Shown here one piece after another: positions 1 to 10,897 of a stretch of 64,000 bases of DNA. A model generated the notes under the pieces. That model was not told the origin of the DNA. It made no database searches and saw only the letters and a program-made list of their open reading frames with translations. The stretch comes from Cardinalis cardinalis (taxonomy: Eukaryota; Chordata; Aves; Passeriformes; Cardinalidae). Every line of letters starts with the position of its first letter. The stretch's first letter is position 1. The translations under genes were made by a program, and so were the position numbers. The stretch lies in NCBI GenBank assembly GCA_014549065.1, contig JACDOX010000133.1, positions 165,853-229,852 on the forward strand, read 5' to 3'.

Positions 1-3000
1 CCGTGGCTGCCAAGGGGAGGGGGACGAGGGAAGGAGGAGAGGCCACGGACAGTACAGAGGGTCACCAGGAAAAATGCAGATTCCGCGAGGAGCAGCCGGC
101 AGACGCGCTGGGAAACGCTTCCAAAGCGCTCCAGAAGCTTCGCCCCAGACTAAAGCAAACAAACCCCACAGAGGGACAGATCCAGCCCCTTCCCAGGATG
201 GTGTCCAAGCATCTCCAATTCCTGCACTGNGGGCTGAGAAAGGACAGGATTCAACCACGACCCAGCCAGGTCATGTCAACTTTCCCAGCACGATTTCAGC
301 AGCCACAGCCCAATTTTCTTTGGATATCCATCACCCTTTAGAAGCTGGAAATGCCTTTTTTCCCCCCTCTTTTCCATGCCAGGGTTTGCTTTCTCCCATC
401 ACCTAAGATGTAGGGATGCTGCTGAAATTTGGCTGGGATTTCATCAGTCTGGAATGGGGAAAAGCTTGGAAAAGTTGTAGGTTTTGTTTTGCACAGCAAG
501 GTTCTAGATTTGCGTTTGCTATTTTATTCTGTTTTATTTTATTTTTTACATTTTTATTTTATTTATGCCTTAATNAAGAAAATATCATCTCTGGGACCCA
601 GCACAAACCCCAGGAGCAGNCATGGAGATGCCAATCCCTGGCCAAACCCAGCAAAGACCAATAAATCACAGAAGATTTGCTGTTCCCAACAATTCCTNCT
701 TAGAAGCCCAATTCCCATGGAAAAAGGGGACTTTTCCAGAACAAGAATCACCACTCAGCACTTTGCAAATCCAAACTCCCAGTAAATCATCTCAGTCACA
801 GGTAGGGGGCTGGAAAAATGGATTTTTTTAGGTCACTGTAAATTCCAGTGAACTTGGAGGGGGGAATGCTCTGAGGGCAGCTCTGAGAAAAAACTGGAGG
901 CTGGATGAGCTGAAAAGCCATGGGAAAAACCTGGGAAAAGCCTCACCTGGACCAAATCCATCTCAATCATGGTGGCATTTTGACCTTTTCAAAGAAAACC
1001 GAGGGTGCTCTCATTCCCCAGTGGAATTTTGTGATGTTCCAGGTATTTTAGGATGTTTTTCCCTTCAGCGCCTGAGGGAAGCAGTTCAGGATCTGTGTCC
1101 TTCTTTTTCCCTTCAACAAAACTGTTCCGACCAGAATTTCCCTTCCATCCACGCTGCCTCGCTAAGGGACAGCCTGGATTTCTCAGGACTCTCATCTTTC
1201 CCTTTGTTTTGTTTCCCAGGGATTTCTCCTTCCCCTGTCTTAACTCCTGGAGTTTGGGGCACAACAATTTCCTGCAGGCGGCCGGAGCCGCGTGACCTTT
1301 ATGAAGCAACCCAGGGAGCACCTCCACTCCCAAACCTGCATTCCAAAACCCATTTCTTGGATTTTGGAAATCCAAATCTTNCGTCCTTGGAAGCAGAAGG
1401 GACCCTGGTGCCAGCCAGCCCCAGCTTTGCAAAGCCACGGCATGGAACGGGTGCAAAATTCCTGCTGGAGTCACCGGAGCCAGCGATGGGATCGGAGCAC
1501 AGCAGCAACACTTCGGGAAAAGCCAATTTTTGTGGTTCCTCCATCCCTGCATGGCTTCAACAGCTCTTCCTAACCACCATATCCAAGGAAAATCTGTCCT
1601 CCCCAGGTGGGAAATGCCACTGTGCAGGGAAGTGCAGCTCCATCCAAGCTCCGTCATTCCTGCATCTCAGACCCTGGATGGCAAAAAGTGGCCCCAAAAA
1701 GCGACTCTGGAGCATTTCCAACTCCCATGAGCCTCTCTTGCCCTCCCATTCCTCTTTTCCCGGCAGCTTTCCCAAGTCTCCCATGAAAATCCAAGGGAAT
1801 TGCATTACAAAGGAGCTGTGAGTGGAGCTGACACCGCAATCTGCCAGGGCGTGAATCACGCTCATGTTATCAGCCAGCGGGAGAGAATTCCAGGATCCAG
1901 CTCCAGGCTGCGGGGTTCTTTGGACAGGAGAGAATTCCAGGATCCAGCCGGGAGCAGCTCCAGGCTGCGGGGTTCTTTGGCACGATCCGCTCGGCTCCTC
2001 TCCCACTGCTGGTATCATTTCATTTCAAAGAGTTGTGGAAGAACAGAAATCAAGGAAAAAAGGGGAAAAAAGGATTTTCTGGGGCTGGCCCCTGCTGGAG
2101 AATTGAAATCTTTCAGCACAAAAGGTGTTTTTTCAAGATATTTGCTTTGCTTCCCATGGTGGGAAAGGGGTTTATTTATGGGATTATTATCCACTAAAGC
2201 AGGAATTTGAGAATTCTTTAAGTGGCATCTTGGCCTGCTGGCTTCAGGAGCCTTCAAATTCAGCTGGATCCATGGAAAAGTCNCTTTTCCCTCCACACAC
2301 CACCCCAAAAAGCCGCTCTCCTCCAAATCCACCCAAACTTTCCAGGGCTTCTCCTTGCTCCAGCGCTCGCCCACATCCACCCTGCTCCAGCAGATCTTCC
2401 CCGCTTCCCTGCCAGCTTGGAGCAAGTTCACGGGAGCAACCCAGCCAAAACAAGCCATTTCTGGGATATTTTTGAAAGGTTTGGGTTGGAATTTTTGCTC
2501 CCTTTGGACAGATGGAGCGGCAGCTCTGCCGAGGGAGAACTCGCTGCTCCAAGCTGGGGCAGAACAGTTGATTCCCAATAAAAATGTGGTGATTTCCCAG
2601 TTTTACAGAGGAAATGAAAACGTAAGGTTTGGTCAGAGGAGGTTTTCACTTACAAATCCCACTCAACCTGGGTTTTTATGGAGTGGGAGAAGAGGGTGCC
2701 TTCCCTCACGTGAGCAGAGGACATTTCCCACACACACAGCCTAAAAAAGGCCAGGTTTAGATGGATTCTGGGAACCCAAGCCAATGTTGCATCCTCTGCT
2801 GCTTGGTTATTTTATTCCTGATAAATATCTCCCTCTCCCAAGCCCTCTTCCCTCACAAGAAGCCGCCTGCCATGAGGATCAGGTGGGACACAGGGACCTA
2901 AAGCAACTCCTTGATGTTACAGCCAAATCCCAGGGCACTGTCCCAGTTTCTTTTACTTTTTCAGGATCTAAAGATTATTTGAGCCATACAAAGCCAAGAC

Positions 3001-3183
3001 GTTCATCCCACCCAAGCCTCTGGATGTCATCCCATTGGGATTGACATGGACATTGACCACAGGCAGCTGGAAAATCCCATTTTCCACTTCTGCACATAGA
3101 CAAACCAGTCCCATCAGAAATACCACTGGGGGAATATTTGGGATGAAGATTTGTCTCCAAGAACCAATGGATACTTTCTTCCC
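1..3183. other. Unique sequence, no gene supported
   Basis: Apart from the small duplication at 1881-1983 I see only non-repetitive DNA. Several open frames of 100-270 codons overlap on both strands (for example 1021-1821 plus and 989-1657 minus). None has a recognisable domain, a methionine in a good context followed by a conserved-looking start, or splice sites joining it to neighbours. Their length fits a stop-poor background. Confidence 0.6.
1881..1983. repeat. Two-copy 47-bp tandem duplication
   Basis: The unit begins GAGAGAATTCCAGGATCCAG at 1881 and again at 1928. Both copies run on through CTCCAGGCTGCGGGGTTCTT. The second copy carries a 6-base insertion (CGGGAG) between the two halves. 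A simple local slippage duplication; no gene is associated. Confidence 0.85.
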
Positions 3184-3350
3184 TGTGANGGTGGCGAGGC
3201 ACTGACAGAAGTTTTCCAGAGAAGCTGGNAGTGTCCAAGGCGAGGATGGATGGGGCTTGGAGCAACCTGGGATAGCAGAAGGTGTCCCATGGATGGAAGG
3301 TGGAATGGGATGAGCTTTCAGATCCCTTCCAATCCCAAACCATTCCATGG
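3184..3350 (+). mobile_element. CR1 LINE fragment, 3' end
   Basis: The segment follows the CR1 3' region in order: a degraded GTGAGGGTGGTGAGGCACTG stretch, an AGAGAAGCTG block, GTGTCCAAGG, GGGGCTTGGAGCAACCTGGG, GATAGCAGAAGGTGTCCC, then the terminal GATCCCTTCCAATCCCAAAC followed by CATTCCATGG. Only the last 170 bp or so of the element is present, as expected of a 5'-truncated retrotransposed copy. It has no coding capacity and is diverged from the recognised core. Confidence 0.9.
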
Positions 3351-3386
3351 CTGCCCCACCTCGAGAGGAGCGGAGAGGAAGAGCCA

Positions 3387-3416
3387 AACTCTTCATCCAC
3401 ACACGGATGAAGAGTT
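3387..3416. repeat. Perfect 12-bp inverted repeat (hairpin)
   Basis: AACTCTTCATCC at 3387-3398 is followed by a 6-base loop (ACACAC) and its exact reverse complement GGATGAAGAGTT at 3405-3416. It lies 37 bp past the 3' end of the CR1 fragment that ends at 3350. No other copy was noticed, so it is probably a stand-alone palindrome rather than a transposon end. Confidence 0.9.
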
Positions 3417-4149
3417 CCAGAGGCAGAGCCAGAAGGACAGGCACCTCCCGGGAGTGTCTGTGGCCGTGGCTGCCTGCCAACCCCTCCTCCTCCTGCTCCT
3501 CCTGCTCCCGCTGGGTTTTCCAGCAGCCCGAGGGCGGCTCCGTGTTTCCACGGGAGCATCTCCCTCCTCCACCATTGTTCCCGGTCCCACCTGCTCCCGA
3601 TCCCCCCTGTGCCCCCAGGCTTTGGGAACCAGCCCCAGCACGCGGGATGTTGTTTTTAGCAGCCTGACAGATGCCAAACCTGAGCGCCGCGCTTGATAAA
3701 CCCAAGGTCAGGAAGGAATTTTAACTCCACTTAATTGCTGGGAGGCACCTGGGATCCGAAACACACCCAGGCAGGCGGTGGAAAGGCAGCTTGGGAGGGA
3801 AAAGCTGCAGAGAGAATGAAGGGATTAACTCGATTTCTTGTTTGGGTTGGGTTTTTTTTAATGGAAATCCCGCTTTCTGCCAAGTTTTCTTGGAGCAAAC
3901 GTTTCTGTCCTGCTGCCAGCCCTGCCAGCCTCAAGGAGGCAAAATTCCTGAGTCAGGTTTCACCAGGCAAAGTGATGCTGCCTTCAAAATAACTCCACCG
4001 GGGGAAAAAAAGGGGTGGATTTGCTATTCTCTCCTCACCCTGACGACGTTTTTTTGGGCTTCCAGTTCCACCATTTTTAGTCCAAATGAATCTGAGAATC
4101 TCCAGGAATCTCCGGCAGCTAAGGATTTGAGAGAGTCAGTAAGCACCAT

Positions 4150-4355
4150 GGGATTTGGGATGCCACTGGTCCCAGAATTAGGGTGCCACTGTCCCAAGAT
4201 TTGGGGTGCCACTGTCCCAGGATTGGGATGCCATTGTCGCAAGATTTGGGGTGCCACTGCTCCAGGATCTGGGGTGCCACAATCACAGGATTTGGGGTGC
4301 CACTGCTCCAGGATTTGGGGTGCCACTGCTCCAGGATTTGCTGCCACTGTCCCAG
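4150..4355. repeat. 23-bp minisatellite, about 8-9 copies
   Basis: The unit is close to GATTTGGGGTGCCACTGCTC plus CAG. The GGATTT landmark recurs at 4265, 4288, 4311 and 4334, exactly 23 bases apart. The 5' copies are more diverged (CACTGTCCCAAGATTTGGGG) than the 3' ones, suggesting recent expansion at the 3' side. The period is not a multiple of three. Confidence 0.9.
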
Positions 4356-5023
4356 CTGGCGACCTGAATTCCTGCTGGGTGCTGCTTCCCATGCTCATCC
4401 CACTGCTCCATCCCTCGCCCCATCCTGCTCTGGTTCCAGCCACTGGAGGTGAATCCTCCCTAGAGCTTTCCAGCCCAGCACCCATCACAGCTGTGGCCTC
4501 CAAGCCAAAGCTGCAATCAGGGATAAATCCCTTTCCCTGCTCTCAGCTGCTGGATGCAGGAATCTGGCCGGCGCATCCGAGCCCTCGCTCCTCGGCCGCC
4601 GCCTCTCGCGCTGCCCTCCCTTCCAAGAAAAATGGAAACAGGAGACAAAGGAACTTTCCTACGCCGCATCCAGGCCTGCCTGCTGCCAGACGAGCATCAG
4701 GAGGTTGTCTGAACGTGCAAATCCCGATTGCTCCCAAGGAAAACCAGCAACAGCCAGAGCCCGAGCACAAAGCGGGAGCTCCAGCTCAGCCTTTGGCAGG
4801 AGCCACTGCCATGGCCAAGTGCAGAGTTGGGATGGAGACACCAAAAGAAGATGAGGTGGGATTTTCCCCCCAGGAATATTTTTAGCAGCCCAGAATTCCC
4901 TCTCCTGCCTCTCCTTGTGCTGAGGTTTGCCCTGAGGGGCTCCTGGAGCTGCTGGGATGTGTTGGGCCAGGTGTTTGAGCTCACCAGGGCTCTGCCAGAA
5001 GGGAGAGGATTCCTGTGCTGGAA

Positions 5024-5182
5024 TTTCCAGAGAAGCTGTGGCTGCCTCTGGATCCCTGGAAATGTCCAAGGCCAGGCTGGACAGGGCTTGGAGCAACCCG
5101 GAATAGTGGGAGGTGTCTCTGACATGGCAGAGAGTGGAATGAGATGAGCTTTGGGGTCCCTTCCAACCCAAACAATTCCATG
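5024..5182 (+). mobile_element. CR1 LINE fragment, 3' end
   Basis: It contains TTTCCAGAGAAGCTGTGGCT, GATCCCTGGAAATGTCCAAG, GCCAGGCTGGACAGGGCTTG, GAGCAACCCGGAATAGTGGG, and the CR1 terminus GGGGTCCCTTCCAACCCAAA. It is 5'-truncated like the others and has no coding capacity. Confidence 0.92.
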
Positions 5183-6540
5183 TGAGATGGGATTTCTGGA
5201 TTTGGTTTGGAGGGATCCAGAACAAGTTGGATCAGATTTAAATTGTTTTTCTATTGAAGACACGATGATCTCCAAATGGAGGATCCAGACAACAGCAGGA
5301 ACAACCCCCCTCAGGAATGTTTGGGATCAGGAAGTGTTGCAGGTCCTGNCCCCAGACTGGTGTTCCCATTTTTCCATCCCATCCCCATTGAACCCAAGGA
5401 GCCGGTACTGGAAAATCGATCCCTAATTCCAATTACGTAGGGGTGTCTTGAGATGGCCCCGAGCTGGAGCCCCATCCCAACATCCCCACCGTGGATCTGA
5501 GCAAAGCTTTATCTCCAGCCAATGAAAGAGAAATTAATGAATTTTAAGAAATTAAAAATTCATGGGATTTGTCACCACCTCCACCCCACAACTTCCACAT
5601 TTTGCTCAGCAGAACCAGGCAGGGACCATTTCTTCATCAACCTTTTGAAATTCCGACCTTCTTGGGAGGAAATCCAGTAAAATCCGACCTTTCCTCAAAC
5701 ACCCGTAAACCTCAATTTTTTTCATTTTGCTTTAAAATTCCCTGTTTTTATTGGGCCCCAAATGCCGAGTTATTCCTCATTTTTATTTTCCTGCCCTTTT
5801 TATTTCCCTCCCCTTTTCTTGCCACCGAATCCGGCGGGGAACATCCCAGAGGAGGGGGAATTTTCCACCCTTTCTGGTAGCAAATTCCTTAGGTTGCATT
5901 TGAGCCTTTTGTGGCTTCAAAGGAACAGCTTGAGCTCCACAAGGCTCCGGATTGGCCAAGGAAACCTGAAACATCCCAAGATTCCTAAGGGCAGAAGAAT
6001 TTTTAAAAGGTTACATCGTGGAAAAAGAAAATCTGGAAACCTTGCAGAAGCCAGGAGCTTCCCTGGATGCTCCGGCAAAAAAAAGGGCAGAAGGGGGGAG
6101 GGAACGTCAAAATTCCCCCCTGGAAGCAAATTCCACCCAACAGAAGGAAAAGCATTTGATGTCCTGCAAAGCCAAAGTGGTAAAGAGCTTTCCTGACCCT
6201 TTTCCCAGATCCATGTGGATAATTTTCCCTCTATTTTTTGGCACAGCATTCCGAAGGCGCCCTGTGCTGTCCCTAGGGGCTTCCAAACNCTTTTTTCATG
6301 GGAATATTTCCATTTCTCATTCACTTTCTCAAGGCCCTTTTAACACAAATCCCTAAACTTTGGGACTAAACCTGCGGAGGGAATATCCCAAATTCCCTCT
6401 GCTGGGGTTTGGGAGCTTTGAGGCAAGTCCTGAGTGTGGGTGGGATTTTGGGCTGGGAGGAAAATCCAGCGATCCTTCCCTAATATTCAGTCTAAGAGGC
6501 ATCTTTGCCACTTGTTTTGGGAATGGAACAGAATGGAATG

Positions 6541-7087
6541 GAATAAAATAAAATAAGAAAACAAACAAATAATAAAGTAAATAAAATAAAAATTGAAATA
6601 AAATAAAAATTGAAATAAAATTAAAAAGAAATAAAAAGAAAAAATTACATTTAAAAAGAAATTGCATAAGAAGAATGAAATAGAAAGTAAAACTAAGAAA
6701 TGAAATAAAAATAAAAATTACTGAAATAAAANGAAAAGGAATAAATAGAAATTAAATACAAGAAGGAAATAAAAAGACAAAAATAGGAGTAAAATGAAAA
6801 AAGAAGTAAAATTGAATTAAAATCAGGAGTAAGATAAAAAATCAAAATGAAAAATACAATAGAAATAAAAACATAAAGGGAATAAGTAAAATTAAAAGAC
6901 AAAAATAAACCAAAATAAATATTATAAATAAATAAATAAGCTGAAAATTAATAAAAATATAATTAAATAAACCGAAAATTAATAAAAGTAAAATAAAAAT
7001 AAAATTTCGAAAAGCAGAAAAAATGAAATAAAATTTCGAAAAACAGAAAAAATTTAAATAACAAGGAAATGGAATGAAAAAAAAAAT
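6541..7087. repeat. A-rich, C-poor low-complexity block (AAATAAAA-like)
   Basis: About 547 bp consisting almost entirely of A with interspersed T and G, in words such as AAATAAAATAAAAATTGAAA. C is nearly absent. It has the look of a greatly expanded and decayed poly(A) or (AAAT)n tract on the plus strand. It produces Phe/Ile/Tyr/Leu-rich open frames on the minus strand (6353-7189), which are compositional artefacts and not membrane proteins. It begins just after a GGAATGGAATGGAATAAAAT run at about 6530. Confidence 0.9.
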
Positions 7088-9837
7088 TTCCCCCTTTCCA
7101 AACCCGCTGGAGCAGCCCCTGGATTGCGCAATCCCATAAAACCCGGAGCGGCGCTGGGCTCTGGAGCGAAGTTTCCTATGGAAAACCAANGAGCGCGAGG
7201 GGCTGGAGGGAGCTCGGGAATGGCTTTAGCAGGGCCGTCCCCAGGGCAGGCGCTGCCTCCTTTCCCTGGAAAAGGGGAAAAGGGAACCTGCAGGGAGCTG
7301 AGCCCGCATCCCTGCGCAATTCCCATTTCCCTTCCAGCAGGGACCAGCCCAGGAGGAGCCGCGATGTTCCAGGGGGCAATTCCCGTCTGCTTTTGCGGCG
7401 AAATCTCCCCAGGAATGGGAAAGGCAGCCGGAGCAGAGCTGGGGAAATCGCATTGGAGCTCCGGCAGCCTCGGGATTCCCAAGGAACCCTGGAGTTTAAG
7501 CTGAGCTCGGCTGGAGTTAAGCAGATCCTTGAGCTGCCTCCTATCCTTAAACGCGTCCATCCATCCCGGGAATCCGGCTGTGCCCCGGGGATGGAGGAGC
7601 TGGGAAGCCCCAGGCTGAGCTCTAAGTGGGACAGGAGCAGCTTTTGGGAATGAAGCCTTGGATCCACATCCTATCCCTCCAAACCCACCAAATCCCAACA
7701 AACAGATGGAAAACTCTTTCCCACCCCTGTAAATAAAACACCCCAAACTGGAAAAAAGCTTTTGTCCCCCTTTTCCCAGTGCTGAGGGATTCTAATCCTG
7801 ATTTTCCCTCTATTTCGTGCCACNGCAGCCCAAAGCCACCAAAGCGGTCCCCAAAGCTGCCTGCAGATGTCAGATCCCATTTTAAGGCTCAAAAAATGGG
7901 GAAAAGTCCTGGAATCCATAATTTACCCTTTGGCAGCAGCCAAAATGAACCATAAATGAGATTTAAACCAAAACTGCCCCAAAATCAATGAATTAATGGC
8001 TTTGAAGTCTCTTATCAATTAAAATATCTACAGGTAGATATTGTCCTGCTTTTTCCTGGAGCTGGGGGTGGAGCAGTGGGACAGGAATTGCTGCTGGAGC
8101 ACCAGGTGGATCCAGAGGCTTGGAGCCAGCCCCGTGCCCCTGNCCAGAGGTGACAGCGTGGGAGGAGAGGCAGAAAATTCCCTCAAAAGATGTGGAGAGG
8201 CAGGAAAGCTCCAGAGGGAACTCCCTGGTTGCCAGGAATGCCGAGGTGAGGAAAAGCTCCCTGATTGAGACAGATGGGAAAAAACGTGGAACGAGAGGTC
8301 TCTGGCTGTTGCTNCCCACAAATAAACAACCCTGGAGCCTGATGGTGAAGGCAGATATTCCCGGGAGCTCTCCACAGCCAGGGATGCTCCACCAGCTCCA
8401 GCACCTCGCTCCTTAATTAGGGACTGCCATCGGATAATCTGGGAAAACACAACAATGCTGGAAGCAGGATTTGGATGGGGGAAGGAGAGGGAGAGCCGGG
8501 GGGATGTGGTGCTTGGGAAAANCTCGTTAGTGCGGCTGCAATTAGCGCCGCTCTGGGGTGATTGGATGCCAGGACAGCCGGGAATTCCCTCCTTCCCTCC
8601 GGGCACTCACACAATTCCTNCAGTCTGTGTGGGAACAGCCAGAACTCGCTCAGGGCTGCCCTTTTTCCTTGCTCTGGGCATCTCCAAGCCCGAGCTCCAG
8701 CTCTCCCAGGACCTGGGATGTTGGAAAGATGGGATGCCAGAATCTTAAAGGACTGGAGATTTTTTTCTTTTTTGGCTTTGATTCTCAATCTTATCCCAAT
8801 AATCCATGAAAAACATTATTATCCTGCAAAAAAAAAAAAAAGCCCGGATGGTTTTGGGAGCCTTCGTCCTGCCTGTGAACTCTGCTCACCNAGGGCATTT
8901 TCAGTCCGTGTTTTATGACTGAAAACCTCCTGGATCTGTTTTTCCCATTGCTGTTTTCCACGGATGAGCCTCTGGAAGCTGCACAGCCAGAAACACCCGG
9001 ATCACTCAGACAAAGCGTTTTTTAAAGCTGAATTCCGGCGCTGAAAGAACCAAAGAGCAGAGCTGGGGGCACGCCCGGATCCCATGCTGGGCCTGAGCAA
9101 GGATCCTCTGGAAAAGGACGGGAAGTTGTGNGAGGGAGGAATTCCCAGCCCCTGTTTGTGGGAAGGAAGCCAAGGCGGCTCCTGGAGGGGAGCTCAGGTG
9201 CATCGGAGCGGGAGGATGGGGGATATGGGATTGCTCAGAGGGCTTGGAATTGTGTTCAAAGACCTTTCACCATGCATTACAGGCAAAGAAGCAGGAGAAT
9301 GGATTTGGACATTTATTATTTTGTCTAAATCTGTGTCTTGGCTTAGCTGGAATAAAGCACCAGGGTTTCTCTGGGCTTGGTGGTGCTCTCCAAGGCAGAG
9401 CTGGCTCTGGGACAATCCATGCCGGGACCGTCCCGTCTGGATTCCCTGCTCGCTGCAGAGCACCCGAGTGAATCCCTTCACCCATCCCCAAGCACAGAGC
9501 CAGCTTTCCCATGGGTCAGACACTCCTGACAAAGCTCAGCTTGGTCCTACCAACAGCAGAGCTGAGGGGGAACAAGAATGTGGGACTTGGGGATGAAGGA
9601 CAAGGGACACCACACAGAATTTGGGATCATCATCACACCTGGCACAACGCAAGCAATCAAACTCTGATTTAAATCTGGTTAACTCTGATTAAATCTGATT
9701 AAACTCTGATTAATTTTAACTCTGCTTTTTCTGGCAGTCCAGCCACAACCGCGAGGTTTTAACACACTGTGGAGCATTTAACTGGGGATTGCTGGAATGC
9801 TGGCACCGGGAATGACTGGGAGACAGGATGCACTGGG
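7088..9837. other. Unique sequence, no gene supported
   Basis: No CR1 core and no strong repeat is visible apart from a 15-base A run near 8827. The 7100-7450 part has more CpG than its surroundings (GGAGCGGCGCTGGG, GAGCGCGAGGGG, TTTTGCGGCGAAATC). It has no recognisable first exon or TATA/initiator arrangement. The minus-strand open frame 7054-7746 overlaps the A-rich block and is not convincing. Confidence 0.5.
9660..9716. repeat. Short degenerate ACTCTGATTAA tandem repeat
   Basis: ACTCTGATT or ATCTGATTAA words recur about five times at 10-13 base spacing, ending in TTAATTTTAACTC. It is a small, decayed simple repeat. Confidence 0.7.
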
Positions 9838-9841
9838 AGAC

Positions 9842-9862
9842 AGATAAGAGATAAGAGATAAG
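9842..9862 (+). promoter_or_regulatory. Triple AGATAAG (GATA-factor-like) motif
   Basis: AGATAAG occurs three times head to tail at 9842, 9849 and 9856. Each matches the WGATAR consensus of GATA transcription factors. It sits just after a duplicated ACTGGGAGACAG pair (about 9815 and 9832). Whether it binds anything is unknown; a 7-bp slippage origin is equally possible. Confidence 0.4.
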
Positions 9863-9898
9863 GACCAGGATCCCGCCCAGCACTCGGCATCCTCGCAC

Positions 9899-9914
9899 AA
9901 TAAAGAGCTTTATT
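9899..9914. promoter_or_regulatory. Hairpin carrying AATAAA on both strands
   Basis: AATAAAG (9899-9905), a two-base spacer AG, and CTTTATT (9908-9914) form a 7-bp stem. This puts a canonical polyadenylation hexamer on each strand. A GT-containing stretch (GGGACTGGTGTGC) follows on the plus strand. Such arrangements occur at bidirectional 3' ends and in some long-terminal-repeat R regions. No flanking gene or LTR boundaries could be identified, so the function is open. Confidence 0.3.
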
Positions 9915-10425
9915 CCACTGCTCCTGGGACTGGTGTGCACTAATTTAACCCAATTAGAGTGCTATTGCAACAGATTGAATTAATGACTCCACTGAGGGCA
10001 AGGCAGATCTTATCCAGGGATTGGGAAACCTCATTTGCTGCAAGAAATGCACGGGATTGGGAATAACCTGCAGAGGGAGTGGCAGAGTCAGGAGAAGCCC
10101 TGGTTTTGTCCAGGTTTGCAGCCCGGCAGGTTCCAGAGGGATGGAGGCACAGCAGGACCAGCATCACGCTGGGATTTCCATGGATTTTGCTCTCTCTGGG
10201 GGAAATCTCTCTTTTATTCCAGCTCCAGGGGAAGATTTCCAGCAGGACAAAAGGCTGCAGGGCGCAGGGTGTTTTCCCAATCCCCCTCTCCTGGGGAAGC
10301 TGCCCTGGTGCCTCCTGGGCCGCAGGAATTGTCACCCCACAGCCCCTGGCTCTGCTGGGGCTCTGCTTGGGGCCTTTCCCACCCACTGCAGTTCCCAGGC
10401 TGGAATGCTTCGTGTTTCCCTGGCA

Positions 10426-10527
10426 ATGTTCAACCTCAGTGACCTGCTCCAGGTGAAGGGGTCCCCGCTCCTGGCAGGACCAGATGAGCTTTAAAGTTCC
10501 CATCCCANACTTTCCATGATTCCACGA
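10426..10527 (+). mobile_element. Probable CR1 LINE 3' end, diverged
   Basis: A CAACCTCAGTGACCTGCTCC block followed by GGTGAAGGGGTCCCCGCTCC, then CAGATGAGCTTTAAAGTTCC and CATTCCACGA-like terminal words, parallels the CR1 end with many substitutions. The last 55 bp are the clearest part. It could be shorter than given. Confidence 0.65.
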
Positions 10528-10878
10528 GCTGATAATGCTGGAAATTCAGGTAATTCTCTGGAATTCTTGGACACAACCAGTGCCCAGCCCAGCCCCAGAG
10601 AGGGTTGTCCCCAAGGAAGGACACGTGTGCCTGATGGCCACATCTGAGCTGTGCCAAAGTGGGGACTGAGGAATAAAATCTGGGTTCCTTCCAGGCTCCC
10701 AGCAGATCCTCCTGTGTGTCCCTCACCCAGCCCAGCCCTGCAGGGTCAGAGGTGCCTCTCCTCAGCCCCATCCCAGCCCCATCCCAGCCACAGAGCCTTT
10801 CCCATGGTCCTGGAGTCGAGTCCCAGAGTGGGAATCTCTGCAAAGCCAACAAAGCCTTGGAGAGCGTGGAAAGATGCC

Positions 10879-10897
10879 AGAGAGAGAGAGAGAGAGA
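10879..10897. repeat. (GA)n microsatellite
   Basis: Nine uninterrupted AG dinucleotides. Confidence 0.9.

Larger units (their letters stand above)
3417..6540. other. Unique sequence with one minisatellite and one CR1, no gene
   Basis: Outside the 23-bp array and the CR1 fragment listed separately this is unique DNA. A modest CpG cluster lies around 4565-4615 (GGCCGGCGCATCCGAG, GGCCGCCGCCTC). It is too short and isolated to call a CpG-island promoter. The long plus-strand open frame through 3791-4885 runs across the minisatellite and has no conserved features. Confidence 0.55.

Noticed and set aside
3791..4885. 364-codon plus-strand open frame
   Set aside because: It crosses the 23-bp array and GC-rich unique DNA. 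No domain, no start context, and no plausible splicing.
6353..7189. Phe/Ile/Leu-rich minus-strand frames resembling membrane proteins
   Set aside because: Pure composition effect of the A-rich block on the other strand.
7100..7450. CpG-island promoter
   Set aside because: CpG density is modest and patchy, and no exon, TSS motif or downstream gene could be supported.
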